The notes under the pieces: generated by a model
The model's input: only the letters and a program-made list of their open reading frames with translations
The model's database searches: none
Told to the model about the DNA's origin: nothing
Made by a program: the position numbers and the translations under genes
Part shown: positions 23,345 through 34,394 of the stretch, piece after piece
Layout: every line of letters starts with the position of its first letter
How positions within the stretch are numbered: position 1 is the stretch's first letter
NCBI GenBank assembly: GCA_030704615.1
Contig: CM060732.1
Coordinates: 17,670,001-17,734,000, forward strand
Source of the DNA: Takakia lepidozioides
Lineage: Eukaryota; Streptophyta; Takakiopsida; Takakiales; Takakiaceae
Length of the DNA: 64,000 nucleotides
Direction of reading: 5' to 3'

Positions 23345-25327
23345 ATGACCCGGGCGACCACAGAGCTATCCGAAGATTCCATCAGCTGCTTGGTAGAGGC
23401 GGTGGTCGCCAAGATTGGCAAGGTAGGCAATTACTCTTGTGAGTTATATCAGGATAAGGGAGCTTTGCGTAAAAGAAGTCAGCTGATGTTCGTGTGTGGG
23501 GTAATTTCCGGAACTAACGTGTCATTGTTGGTGGACACAAGAGCGTTGCACTCCTTCATGACACTAGCAACGGCACGGAAGCTGGGCCTCCCGACGAGTG
23601 ACGTGGGGGCATCTATTGAAGTGCATTATGCCAAAAGAGAACCACAACTAGCGATAAGAGTGGCATTCGATGTCCTTCTTCAGCTGTGGAGTTGGGAGGG
23701 GCGTGATAACTTCACTATTTGCGAGATCGATGGAGTGGATCTCATTTTGGGGATGTCTTTTATGAGCAAATCCAGAGCCGTCATAGATGGCCGCAAGAGG
23801 GTAGTCACACTACCGTGTGGGAATGGTAGCGAAGTTTTACGGATGTCGGAAATGCCCAACCGAGTGGGAGGGCAAATAAACCTATTAATGGCAAAGGAGT
23901 GGGCCGTGGAGGAGCCACATGAGCCCGAGTTTTTGCTTTACGTGAGGCAAGTGGAAGGAAAAGTTGATAGGGAGCCGAGCCCAGATTGGATCAAGGAGAT
24001 CTTGGAAAAATACCAAGATGTGATGTCGGAGAATTTACCGAGCGGTTTGCCACCGCGAAGAGGGGTCGACCATAAGATCGAGGTGATACCGGGAACGGAG
24101 CTGCCTGCCAAGGCGCCGTACCGGTTAAGCCATAGAGAGTTGGTGGAGCTGAAAGAGCAGCTCAAGGACCTCATGACAAAGGGATACATCCGGCCAAGTA
24201 AGTCACCTTATGGAGCCCCGAACATATTCGCATACAAAAAGAATGGGACGCTGCGAATGTGTGTCAATTACAGGGCTCTAAACAAGGTGACTATAAAAAA
24301 CCGGTACCATTTGCCAAGAATTGACGACCTCTTCGATCGGTTGGTAGACGCAAACTATTTCAACTAGATAGATTTGCGCTCGGGTTACCACCAGATTCGG
24401 GTAGCGGAAGGAGATAAGGAAAAGACTGTATGCGGGACAAGGTATGGTTTGTACAAATTCTTGGTGATGCCTTTTGGGCTCACCAACGCATCGGCGACCT
24501 TTAGCACACTGATGAATAGCCTCTTCCAGGAGTGGTTAGATGACTTTGTGATCGTGTACATTGACGTCATCTTGGTGTACTGGAAAACAAAGGAGGACCA
24601 CATGGAGCACCTCAAAAGGGTGTTCCAGAAATTCCGAGAAAGGAAGCTCTATGCCAAAGCTTCAAAGTGCGAATTCGAGGTCACAAAAGTAGAGTTCCTA
24701 GGGCATGTCATTACACAGGATGGGATCAAAATAGATGACAGAAAGGTGAGGGCGATCTTGGATTGGGAACCTCCGATCTCGGTCCCGAGAGTGCGATCCT
24801 TTCTGGGACACGCCTCCTACTACCGAAAATATGTGAGGAATTTTGCCAAGATTGCGAGGCCGCTATCAGACCTTTGTATAAATCCAAGGTATGGGTGTGG
24901 AACACCTTTTGTGGCCAAGCTTTTGCCGAGTTGAAGCAGCGGATGGCGGAAGCTCCAGTTTTGAAGATCCCAGAGAGTCGACCGTCCGTTTGAGATTCAC
25001 ACAGATGCGTCGGACTTCGCAATTGGGGGTGTGCTAATGCAAGAGGGACGTCCAGTGGCTTACGAGAATAAGAAACTAAACGAAGTGGAGCGATGGTGGC
25101 CTACGCATGAAAAAGAAATGAAAGCGATGGTGCACTGCCTTGAGCTTTGGCGCCACTGTGTTGGTTCCATCCTGGTGAAAGTGTTCACGAACAATGTCAC
25201 GGTGAAGTATTTTGCCACACAGCCTAAGTTGTCCCCAAAACAAATTAGGTGGCAAGACACTTTGGCATTGTTTGACGTGGATATTCAGTACAAACCGAGA
25301 CAATGTGATGGCCGATGCTCTAAGTAG
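23279..25327 (+). pseudogene. pol: Protease, reverse transcriptase and RNase H remnant, gypsy copy 1
   Basis: An open stretch 23279-24367 encodes the zinc knuckle, a retropepsin-like domain and the RT start. The aspartic-protease signature reads [10 protein letters not shown] where copy 2 keeps LVDTGASHSF, so the D-T-G triad is lost. RT motifs [19 protein letters not shown] and DLRSGYHQIRV are separated by a TAG at 24366-24368 (YFN*). The RT active site YIDD reads YIDV near 24560, removing a catalytic aspartate. RNase H follows with HTDASDFAIGGVLMQEGRP after a frame change near 24990, and its end shifts at QCDGRCSK. Confidence 0.9.
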
Positions 25328-25329
25328 AA

Positions 25330-26340
25330 AGCAACAGCCTATGTTGGTATACAGAGGCGAGACGGAGCTACAGAAGAAGATCCGGAAGTCTTATCAGAAG
25401 GATGAGTTGGCGAAGTCCGTGATGCAGGACTTGAGGCTAAGGGATAAGTCGCAGTTCCACTTGCACAATGGATTGCTCTAGTACAAGCAAAAGCGCCTCT
25501 ACGTGCCGAAGGGAGGGCTCAGATATAGTCTCTTGAGATAATGCCACGATGGCCCTCTTGCGGGCCACGGCGGAGCCAAGCGCACCACGGCACTCTTGAA
25601 GAAAGAGTATTTCTGGCCCAAACTGAGGGAGGAGGCCGAGGAGTATATAAGACATGCACCACATGCCAACAAAATCGGAACGAGTATAAAATGCAAGCGG
25701 GGTTATTACAACCTTTATCGATAGGTTCAACAAAATGGGCCATTTCATCCCCACCAAGGAAGCGGCAACGGCGCAGGAGACGGGGCGACTTTATTTCGAA
25801 TGCCCACGTCTTCAAATATCATGGACTCCCGAAGGATATTGTCTCGGACCGCAATCCAAAGTTTACAAGTAAAATTTGGAGGGCACTTTGAAGAAGATGG
25901 GGACAAGGTTAAAGATGAGCACGGCCTTCCGACCTACAACGGACGGCCAAACGGAAAGAGTGAACTCCGTGGTGAAGCAACTCTTGCGGAATTATATGTC
26001 GGCAGACCAGTCGGACTGGGTGGAGCACTTGGATGCGGCAGAGTTCTATTATAATAACACAGAACACTCCGCAACGGGGGCTTCCCTTTTTGTATTGGTC
26101 TACGGAAAGGCACATCTAGTGCCAACGAGTTGGGCCGCCCATGACGGTGAGGAGCCAGCGGCAACGGCGGTGTTGGAAGAACGCGAGCATTTGTTGGAGC
26201 TCGCAAAGTACAACATTGCCAAAGCTAGAAAGCGCTATGACTTGCAGGCGAATCGGAAGCGAAGGGAAGTTAAGTTTGAGGCTCCTTTCTCCCGCCTTTC
26301 AAGTCCAATAGGAACACATGGCGAGGAGCTTGGCAATTGG
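25330..26340 (+). pseudogene. Integrase remnant, gypsy copy 1
   Basis: The HHCC zinc finger is seen as CHDGPLAGHGGAKRTT and TCTTCQQNRNEYK in two frames. The core is jumpy: DRFNKMGHFIPTKEA, then IVSDRNPKFTS (second Asp) and FRPTTDGQTERVN (Glu). The stretch with the first catalytic Asp seems deleted, since AGLLQPL is joined almost directly to IDRFNKMG near 25720. NYMSADQSDWVEHLDAAEFYYNN and KARKRYDLQANRKRR follow. After about 26290 normal GPF-type sequence is replaced by about 550 bases of unrelated DNA. Confidence 0.85.
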
Positions 26341-26869
26341 TGGAAGCGACATGTATAGCGATGAAATATCGCAACAAAGCAATTGGCCGCATCGGAATGA
26401 CAGCAGGTCAGGACGACTTCAAATGGCGAAGCGTGGACTTGTTAGCAGTGCGGGACAACTGGAGGGGACTCCGGACAACCTATGACTCAGTGGCAGGGTC
26501 AAAGACCCCAGAGCCATCACCAGTGATTTGATTTCCCAAAATACAACAAAATCTGTGTGTAACGAAAATACGACGAATGGCGAGAAGTGCAACTTTTTAC
26601 CACCGATGGAGCTGAGAATTTACAAGCTAATACAAGGTATATAATTGTAGTTTGTCACTAAGTTTGGTGATTTATGGAGCTGATTAACATCAGGGCCAAA
26701 TTATTGAGTCGACGGCACTCACAAGGCCTATTATTTGCATTTCTACTTCTTGGATGGATGAAAAATCCTGGAATTTGCCCCCCGCATAAGGAGGTATGAA
26801 TTTTGGACTCACTTCCGGAGGTAGTCAAAAATTCTTGATGTTCAACCAGACCTCGGTGTCGCATTCGGA

Positions 26870-27215
26870 AGGTTATGAATGAGGATGTGTACAAGTTGGA
26901 GTTGCCGGCAAACAGCAAGGTGCACCCGGTATTCCACATTTCCCTCTTGAAGCCTTACTTGAAGCGCACCGAATCGGCATCAAATGTTGCGTCCGTCGCC
27001 CGTGCTGTTGGATCATGAAAATGAACTGGAGTACGAGGTGGACGCAGTGCTTAAGTCGAGGAGGTTCAAGAATCGAGAATCTCGTGAAATGGAAGGGCTA
27101 TCATCAAGTGGAGGCAACTTGGGTGCGGGCCTTAGAAATGGGAAACGCACCCGAGGCAGTTGCAGCTTTCAAAGGGCGACCTCAAATGCGGAAGAGACGT
27201 TGATGGGGACATCAA
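26870..27215 (+). pseudogene. Chromodomain end of gypsy copy 1
   Basis: DVYKLELPANSKVHPVFHIS and LLKPYLKR mark the tether before the chromodomain. The chromodomain itself is read in shifted frames as EYEVDAVLKSRRFKNR, LVKWKGYHQVEATWV and PEAVAAFKGRP. A chromodomain after integrase places the element in the chromovirus branch of Ty3/gypsy. Confidence 0.8.
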
Positions 27216-28086
27216 CCTTGGATCGTGGAGGAGGAAAGACATGCTTAGTTCGGCTTAACTAGCTCAGAAATCCGATTGCAAAGATTTGTGTTGTACAAAT
27301 CTTGTTTATAAGGAAATCATTCACAAATGTGTTGTTTCATATTTTGTCTGGAATGGTGATGCATGGCATGGTTGGCTAGTATGTAGAATGCATGCTAGCT
27401 TACAAAAGTAGGAAGTGATAAATTGGACAAGTCGTGTGTTTGCGTAGTGCCAAAATTGGGTGACTCCCATCTAAGGGGCAAGGAAATTTGCGTCTTCTTT
27501 GGGAGTTCACGTGCTAGTGCGCATCTGGCGCGTGTGCATACTTTAACTGCGCTACTGAGGGGGTTGTCTTGTAGTGCGGGCTAACGCGGAAGCTACGTAT
27601 TATAATTGTGTAACCTCAAGACGAAGCCTTAATGCGGTTTCGGCGTGTTCCCGTACCTCAGGCCGGCATCTCAAAGCGGGCCCAATTGTAGTGATTGGGG
27701 CGCACGTTTGGTTCAAGGTTATCGTCCTAGTCAAAAGGGGTTTAAGGCGAACCCTTGCTCAAGGTGATGCCAAAGTGGCATCATGAGCGGTCGTAAGCAA
27801 TGCTGTTGCAGTGAGGCAATTCGATCCTCGGGGAGGATTGCACCTTGGTCATGAAGAGAGCCAAGAAAAGTGCACTGGATGGAGCTTGGGAAGCTCCACC
27901 CTTGGCCGTGACTTGGAGGAAGTCGGTCAAACTAGCTAGTGGAGAGTAGAGTCAAGTGGGGGTTTGGTTCTTTGCCATGGAACGCCATGGTACGAAAATA
28001 AACTCCTTGATGTGGGATACCACAACTTGGATGTTAGTTTCCACAAAAAGGGACATGTCGATGAGGACATCGTTGGTAGGGGTGTG

Positions 28087-28778
28087 TGTTGCGGCCCTTT
28101 GCCTTGAGGGCGGAGGGTTGGGACAAAAGAGGGGCTGCCCCTGTGGTGGGGGCAGCGACAGCGAATAGAGATGGGGGCTGAAGCACCCTTGAGTGCCGAA
28201 GGCACTCAAGCAGGCGGAGGCGTTCACTAGGTAGAGCCCCGCAAACCGGGTTGCGGTGGGGGCTCCACGTGGGGTGGTGGTAGCATAGGGAGTCGTAGTG
28301 GGGGTGGCATAGGACTCACCACGGGGCTGAGGCCTTGTGGTGGGAGTTGTGGGGAGTCTTGGGGCTCACCACGGTCCATTGGAATCGTGGTGGGTGGGCC
28401 AAGACTCATCGCGACTCATCACAGGGAGTCGAGGGTCTATGTGTTGGTGCACCAAATTTGGACTTGGCTGTTTGTGGAACCCCCACGGACACCTACAGAA
28501 GTATATGTAGGGAGTAGTAACCCCGAGAATGGTGCAAGCCCGTTGGTGACCAAAAGCTAGTGAATAAGCGTGCGATCCGGAAAGCGACCAAGGTGTGGGG
28601 AGCTATTCCGGACTGCCAACTACCAAAGGGAACTTCCACTAGACCCAAAGTGGTGGAGGGTCTCGTGGAGGAGTGAGGGGGACCGTTCTGCCCCGGTGAG
28701 CAGCCGAAGCTCCGAGTTGGTCTGGCGGCCGGTTTGGGAGTTAGGCGCGCGCATCAAAGCGAGTAACTATGACTTAAA
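28087..28778 (+). repeat. 3' LTR of gypsy copy 1, end-truncated
   Basis: It starts TGTTGCGGCCCTTTGCC and follows the 5' LTR closely up to GTAACTATGACTTAAA, then diverges, so the terminal ATGAGGTGCACGACA-like part is missing. The two LTRs differ by scattered substitutions and small indels. Confidence 0.88.
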
Positions 28779-29439
28779 GAAGACGGCTATGTAGCCATCC
28801 ACATTGATGATGTCCGCATTCCCAATGCCCCTTGTCAACCATTAATGAACACCATTAACGATTGCATACTTAATTTAAGGTTCGTGTTAGACAGAGCTAG
28901 GTTAGGTCCCGAAGGCGCCGCCTAGCTCCAATGGTGCTGCTAGTGTAGATTTATGAATTTTCTATGTTATAAGTGTTTGCGTTTGTAATTTTTAACCAAC
29001 AGTTAGTACTAACTCATTGACGTATTTACGAAAACAATAGTCTAGAAATAAGTAATGCGAATGTATAATTACCCCCGGGATAAAGAGTTCTTAATTTTAG
29101 ATATATATATATCCTAGAGTAAATATTGTTGATTAGGCGAATAACGAAATGGTGTTACAGCCCACCAATTTTAATGTTTAGTTTCTTATTTATTTATGTA
29201 CAAATATAATTAAGTCTACAAGATAGAGATGTATTTATTTAATTTTTAATAATCCCAATTGATTTATGTTAGCAAAGAACAACCAACTTAAACCCAATGA
29301 CGTTATGAAAGATAAAAAAAACAAAGTACAAGTGTTGCGGCTGAGGGATTTGAATGCTCGACCTCGGGCACTCCAATAGCTTTCCTTAAGCACCAAGTCT
29401 ATGCTCATTCATTGAAAGAAGCATGGTTATCTACTTATT
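28779..29439. other. AT-rich non-coding stretch
   Basis: No supported gene. The left end is the breakpoint that removed the LTR tail. Confidence 0.3.
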
Positions 29440-29840
29440 TACTAGGGCTTCGCGTTGCTCCGCACTACTAGCGACGAATTATGAGAACTACGTTCAATTT
29501 TTCACAAAAAGGAAAAGAAGAACGACGAAGTGTTGCCGAAGCTATCATATCATTTTTATTTTTCAAAGGAAAGAGGGCCGAAATCTTGCTGGTCCTTCCT
29601 CTCCGGCATCCCCAGAGTTTGACAAGTCTGATATCAATTGGAAGCACATAAAGGTTGCCACTAAGACTAAGCTGCATTACGATAGGTAGACACCTAAGAC
29701 TTTCAATTAAAAAAAACAAAAAAACAAAAAAAACGGGAAGCTACTTCTTACAAATCAGGCCCGTTCATTATAGTGAGGAAGAAAGAGTGACTTATTGTTA
29801 TATGCAAAAGTTAGTGGAATCCATCTGAACAGACAGTTCT
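29440..29840. repeat. Dispersed repeat, copy A of a second family
   Basis: It begins ACTAGGGCTTCGCGTTGCTC and CGCACTACTAGCGACGAATT, and near its end carries ATGCAAAAGTTAGTGGAATC. Both landmarks recur in the same order at 33240-33610, so the two are copies of one element, probably non-autonomous. No coding capacity is seen. Confidence 0.6.
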
Positions 29841-30177
29841 GAACCATTGTCCCATATCCCAAAAGGGCCACTTGCGTACCTTCTATCAAAATCCTTCCTT
29901 TTCCAACCTACATAGATGGGGAATTTGATCAAAGAATGAACAAAGAGACCATTGACTATAAGGGTTTTGAACCACCACCCACGACAGAGTCTAATACACA
30001 AGCCAGTTTATGGTAGGTCCTCCTTGCAGATAGGTTTGGATAGATATTTCATAATAGGCTAAGTGAGGGTTACTTACCCTTACCATGGCCAGACTAGGGG
30101 TGTCAAAGGTGAGTTCTGTGTCACACTCAGGATTACCATCTCAAGCTAATCACCACAGGTCTGTCCTTTCCTCAGTT

Positions 30178-30453
30178 CTAGACTCGACATATTGAACAGA
30201 TTCGTGGGAAAAGAGACAAAATACATGTCCAAAATATGCCCTTAATGAACCACGTAAAACAAGAAGACGGGATGTTGCACCCACATTTGACATACATGTC
30301 CACCAGGGCAGTGTTCAGAATGACATCGGGTACAATTCCAGATTTGACGATGTCACCATGGACCTCTTTGCAATTTTCCAGGGCCGCCAGGCTTGCACAC
30401 ACATTGCAAATGCAAACAAACATTATGTGGTTGGGCTTCACCCCTTCGCACAT
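30178..30453 (-). pseudogene. PPR fragment, isolated piece
   Basis: Minus-strand sequence [40 protein letters not shown] and LVDMYVKCGC is one and a half PPR motifs of the local family. It lies beyond the C-terminal end of the neighbouring PPR pseudogene, so it belongs to another copy. It breaks off after VKCGC into unrelated sequence. Confidence 0.8.
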
Positions 30454-30514
30454 CAGTTTGAGATGAATTTAGTGGAGGTCCACACACTCGAACATTCTTG
30501 ATGAGTCGTGCTGA

Positions 30515-32283
30515 TCAGCCCAAAACCAATGGCCAGCTTCTCACTGTGGTGGCAAAGAGAAAATTCTTTTCCTCCGTATCATGCAATAAAAAGTGTGTGT
30601 CAAGCACATACCCCGCCTCCTTCATCTGCCCAAACAATCTTCTCAGCTCAGCATGGATTTCCTTAATTCTGGGTTGCAACTTGTCATTTGGCTCTTTTCT
30701 AACCCCTCTGACCTTCATCATTCTTCTCACCTTTGCAATATCATCCCACCTGCCAGCTGCAGTATAGATGTTTGATATAGCAACACATAAGTCGTGACAT
30801 CCTGTTCATTCCACTTGAAGATGGATGTTGCCACACATTCAGCCATCTCCACATTGCGATGGATTCTGCAGGCACCAAGCAAGGCCTTCCACACCACAAC
30901 ATCTGGATTCATTGGCATTTTATTAATCAGGTCCACTGCCTCATGTAGTTGTCCATAACGTCCAGAAGATCCACCATGCAGCCAAAGTGCTTTACTGGCG
31001 GGGTGACACCATGATCTTGACTCAAGGAATCAAAGTAGCGTCTTCCTTCATTCAGTAGGCCAGTGTGGCTGCATGCAGAGAGAACACATATAAAGGTGAT
31101 ACTGTCCGACTTCAAGCCGTTCTTTTGCATTCCTTCAAATAGTTGCAAGACCTCCCTATGACAACCATGCTGGGTATATCCTGCGATCATCAGATTCCAC
31201 GACACCACATCACGTTCAGCCACATTGTCAAACACTACATTTGCATCCTCGATGCACCCACATTTGACATACGTGTCCACCAGGGTAGTGTTCAGACTGA
31301 CATCGGGTATAATTCCAGATTTGCTAATGTCACCATGGACCTCTTTGCACTTTTCCAGGGCTGCCAGGCTTGCACACGCATTGCAAATGCAAACAAATGT
31401 CATGTGGTTGGGCTTCACCCCCTTCGCACGTCATTTGCTCATAGGTCTCCAAAGCCTCCTTCCCGTGCCCTTGTTGTGCATATCCTGCAATCATCGCACT
31501 CCACGACACCACATCTCGTTCAGCCATACTGTCGAACACTCCCTTCATACATGTCCACGAGGGTATTGTTCATAATGACATTTGGTACAACTGCAGGTCT
31601 GACCATGTCGCCGTGGACCTCTTTGCCTTTTTCTAAAGCTGCCAGGCTTGCACACGCATTGCAAATGCACATAAACGTGATGTGGTCAAGCTTCACCCCT
31701 TCCCCCATCATTTGATCATAGGTCTCCAAAGCCTCCATACCACGTCCATGATGCTCCCGCACTTAACATACATGTTGACAAGGGTGTCGAGTAGAAAAAT
31801 ATTTGGCGTGAATCCACTTTGGATAATGTGAGTATGCACCTGCTTTCCAGCTTCAAGGCTTTATCCTCTGGAAGATAAGTCTTCTCCAATTCGTGGCCTG
31901 TCTTCTTTTCCCACAATGCCACAAGCTCATTGAGCGTGACTATGTTGGGTCATGGGCGAATCACAAGTTGTTTGTTCAGAGTGCGGGGATGCCCTTTTCC
32001 AGAGCTGCCAGGCTTGCACAGGCATTGCAAATGCACATAAACGTGATGTGGTAGGGCTTCACCCCTTCCCCCATCATTTCATCATAGGTCTCCAAAGCCT
32101 CCATACCACGTCCCTGCTGTGCATACCATGCAAGCATTGCGTTCCATGACACCACATCTCATTCAGCCATAGTGTTGAAAACTCCCTTTGCATCCTTAAT
32201 GCACCCACATTTGGTATACATGTCCACCAAGGCAGTGTTCAGAATGACAACAGGTACAATTCCAGCTTTGACGAGACCTTGTT
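30515..32283 (-). pseudogene. PPR pseudogene copy B (PLS-E/E+ type)
   Basis: Reading down from 32283: PPR repeats with MY(T/V)KCGC and AERDVVSW(N/S)AMIAGYAQ(Q/H)G signatures, a stray N-terminal-like block near 31850 (read as LEAGKQVHTHIIQSGF in one frame), further repeats at 31760-31330, then the long frame 31418-30927 ending SACSHTGLLNEGRRYFDSL and HGVTPPVKHFGCMVDLL. The E domain follows (MPMNPDVVVWKALLGACRIH; VTTYVLL), then E+ (KVRRMMKVRGVRKEP; RIKEIHAELRRLFGQMKEAG). It is lost at the start of the DYW domain. Each block is in a different frame. Such proteins normally bind organellar transcripts and specify RNA editing sites. Repeat order suggests internal rearrangement. Confidence 0.88.
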
Positions 32284-32420
32284 GGCTGCCAAATGTGTAC
32301 ATGAATGGCTGAGCAAATGACAAGGGGAAATGGGAAATAATCGTGGAATGGAGACGGGCCTATGCATTACAGACAGGGAGACAACTTAATTTGTCAAGGA
32401 AGAGGTGCCCACAATCTGAC

Positions 32421-32637
32421 CTGAATGACATCTTGGAAAGTCATGCCACGCCTTGGTAATTTTAGCTATTGAGACAACCAAACGCAAATTGGAGTTGACC
32501 ATTTTGTCTTTGCAAAACTGGCCTTCCCTGAGCCGTGCTTCAAAGGCATGTTGCTCCATGCTTGTTGCCCGAGCCCATTTAGCTAATGTTGGCTTCTGCC
32601 CAATCTGTTCCATCAAGTTGTCCCTCACTTTTTCCAT
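32421..32637 (-). pseudogene. SIG: Exon fragment of a plastid-type sigma-70 factor
   Basis: The minus-strand frame EKVRDNLMEQIGQKPTLAKW, EQHAFEARLREGQFCKDKM and VNSNLRLVVSIAK matches sigma region 1.2/2.1 of nuclear-encoded plastid sigma factors. The expected continuation (NYQG-RGMTFQD-IQ) is present, but only after allowing two one-base losses, ending CATTCAG followed by GTCAGA, a plausible splice donor at 32420. Only this one exon is recognised; promoter-recognition regions 2.4, 3 and 4 are absent. Lying inside the PPR pseudogene cluster, it is best explained as a captured or dispersed fragment, not a working gene. Confidence 0.8.
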
Positions 32638-32640
32638 TTT

Positions 32641-33104
32641 TTAAAAATCCTAGTCAAACCACACCCATCATTGGCACCATAGTTTGTTACTTCTAAGAAC
32701 AATATCTGAGAGCAGAAGATTGTATCTCTCATCTTTTGCCTTCCCAAAAGAATGTCTCTCAAGCAAAGTCCACAAATTTGTCTCTCACGCCGAGTCTGAT
32801 GAGAGGGCAAAACAAGCTGAAACAAGTCGAAGAAGAAGGTGCCCTCACCACATTGTCCTTGACCTTGTGTCATGAACCATCAAGGATTTAACCGACCATC
32901 AACTCCATCAACCCAAAAGGACCTCTTGTGTGTGCTACTTGTGTCTGTAGTCAGGTAATGTCGGATTGGTCTGTGAGAACCACCACGGTGCAGTTAAGCG
33001 GGCAGAGATTGAAACATGGCGTAAGACCAAGCTGACTCTCCCAAGAACTTTGTAAACGCGCTCAAGGACGTGGGGGCATCATCTCTTCGGGTTTTTTTCC
33101 CAGT
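32641..33104. other. Non-coding, no gene seen
   Basis: Possibly remnant intron sequence upstream of the sigma-factor exon. No coding region is supported. Confidence 0.3.
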
Positions 33105-33240
33105 TATTTTCGGGCAAACTGGGCGGGGCCCAAAGAAATTGACGACGACACGTGGCTGACACCTGGCGACGATGACATGGCACTATGGCACCTTATACCT
33201 GCTCTACGCTAAACTAGCTTCCGACCTTCGGTCGTCGCTA
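33105..33240. repeat. Dispersed repeat, copy 2
   Basis: Relative of 12580-12710 and 39635-39750. It holds GGGCAAACTGGGCGGGGCCC, GACGACGACACGTGGC, CGACGATGACATGGCACTAT and GACCTTCGGTCGTCGCTAG. Confidence 0.6.
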
Positions 33241-33612
33241 GAACTAGGGCTTCGCATTGCTCTGCACTACTAGTGACGAATTCTGAGAAATTCCTCCTTT
33301 TTTCACGAAAAGGGGTGGGTCATCCCCATGGTTTTACATACATACATCCCGCATTTCATTGTTTTTCGCAAGAAAATGGTATACATTTCATTGCCAGATG
33401 TATCAGCTGTCGCAGTGGCTTGGAGTCTTCCCTTGGTTGATGAGAGGTAGGGCATACTCGAGGATGCCGGGAGGGCCGCACGCTAAATGAAGTTTTCCAA
33501 AAATCTCATGAAGTTTCTTGGAACAAGTCCCCACCTCATGGGCTATAAATGATCTTGAAGAAAGAGTGAAAATTATTGTCATATGCAAAAGTTAGTGGGA
33601 TCCATCTAAACC
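33241..33612. repeat. Dispersed repeat, copy B of the second family
   Basis: It starts ACTAGGGCTTCGCATTGCTC like 29440 and ends near ATGCAAAAGTTAGTGGGATC like 29815-29835. It directly follows the other dispersed repeat, so the two may be parts of one larger element. Confidence 0.6.
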
Positions 33613-33727
33613 TGGTAAACAGTAAAGGGTCATTTTACCAATATAATCCATTTATTTTTTTCACTTATTTTATTTTACTCCACAAAATGTTTTATGCTAA
33701 ATACACTCAGAGTTATTTTAAAAACTC

Positions 33728-34135
33728 TTAGCCGGTCCATACCACTGAGGCCTTGTGATGGCATAGCACTGACTTCGTCATTTGCCTCCATGATTGGCCA
33801 GCCGCAATGCTTGTCTGTTTATGTCCCAGAAGGAACCCAACCATTGCAGTGTTGGAGGGTGACCACCCACCTGATAGATTGTGTTCATCATTATCTGAAG
33901 TATTGCAAGGGATAGCATCCCAACCATTGTTGACATGAACAGAACGAATGGGTGAGGAAGGGAAGGCATCCCATCCAGTGTTTTGGACTTCCCCTTCATT
34001 AATCCATGCACATTCGGGACTGTGAGCAATAGAATCCCCAGTGTTCAGCCACCCTCCGTTAATGGTTTTTATTGAATCTATCAAACCCTCATCTGATCCT
34101 CCAGCCCTCTCTGGCAGTACATGATGGTCAAGACT
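33728..34135 (-). pseudogene. Exon fragment with Gly-Trp repeats (Argonaute-hook-like)
   Basis: A minus-strand frame begins after an acceptor-like TTTCCTGACAG (about 34136) and contains four spaced GW units: INGGWLNTGDS, NTGWDAFPSS, NNGWDAIPCN and LSGGWSPSN, plus acidic and Ser/Asn-rich linkers. Tandem GW/WG motifs in disordered acidic sequence are the known Argonaute-binding hook of plant silencing proteins such as the Pol V largest subunit and SPT5-like. No neighbouring exon of such a protein is seen. It ends at a stop near 33728. It may be a captured exon; the assignment to any named gene is not supported. Confidence 0.4.
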
Positions 34136-34394
34136 GTCAGGAAATGTGGATGGTCTGAGTAGCTAGATAGATCAATGAATGAAGCAAGAGCAGCCCAGAG
34201 AGGACGAGGTGGCCAGGCACGAGGTGCAGGCCAAGGGCAAACTCAACATGGCTAAGGACGTAGAGGTCAGGGTGTTGACCAAGGCATGGCCAACCGGCTT
34301 CAGCAGCTAGAGTAGAGGCTCGCTGCCATGGCCACAGCTCAGGTGGTACCGGCTCCAAGGCCAGATGGTTGCATCTTGCCAAGAAAACATCCTT

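Larger units (their letters stand above)
21666..28778 (+). mobile_element. Ty3/gypsy chromovirus-type LTR retrotransposon, inactive
   Basis: Two direct LTRs (21666-22385 and 28087-28778), a primer-binding site complementary to initiator-Met tRNA, and gag, protease, reverse transcriptase, RNase H, integrase and chromodomain in the Ty3/gypsy order. All coding parts carry stops, shifts or deletions. The 3' LTR lacks its last 30-40 bases, so no target-site duplication can be read. Confidence 0.92.

Noticed and set aside
29340-29380. A tRNA-like B-box in GGATTTGAATGCTCGACC
   Set aside because: No cloverleaf can be built around it and no A-box is found at the right distance.
32386-32637. A working sigma factor or bacterial contamination
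   Set aside because: Only one exon with two one-base losses and a plant-type splice donor is present; the surrounding DNA is clearly plant.
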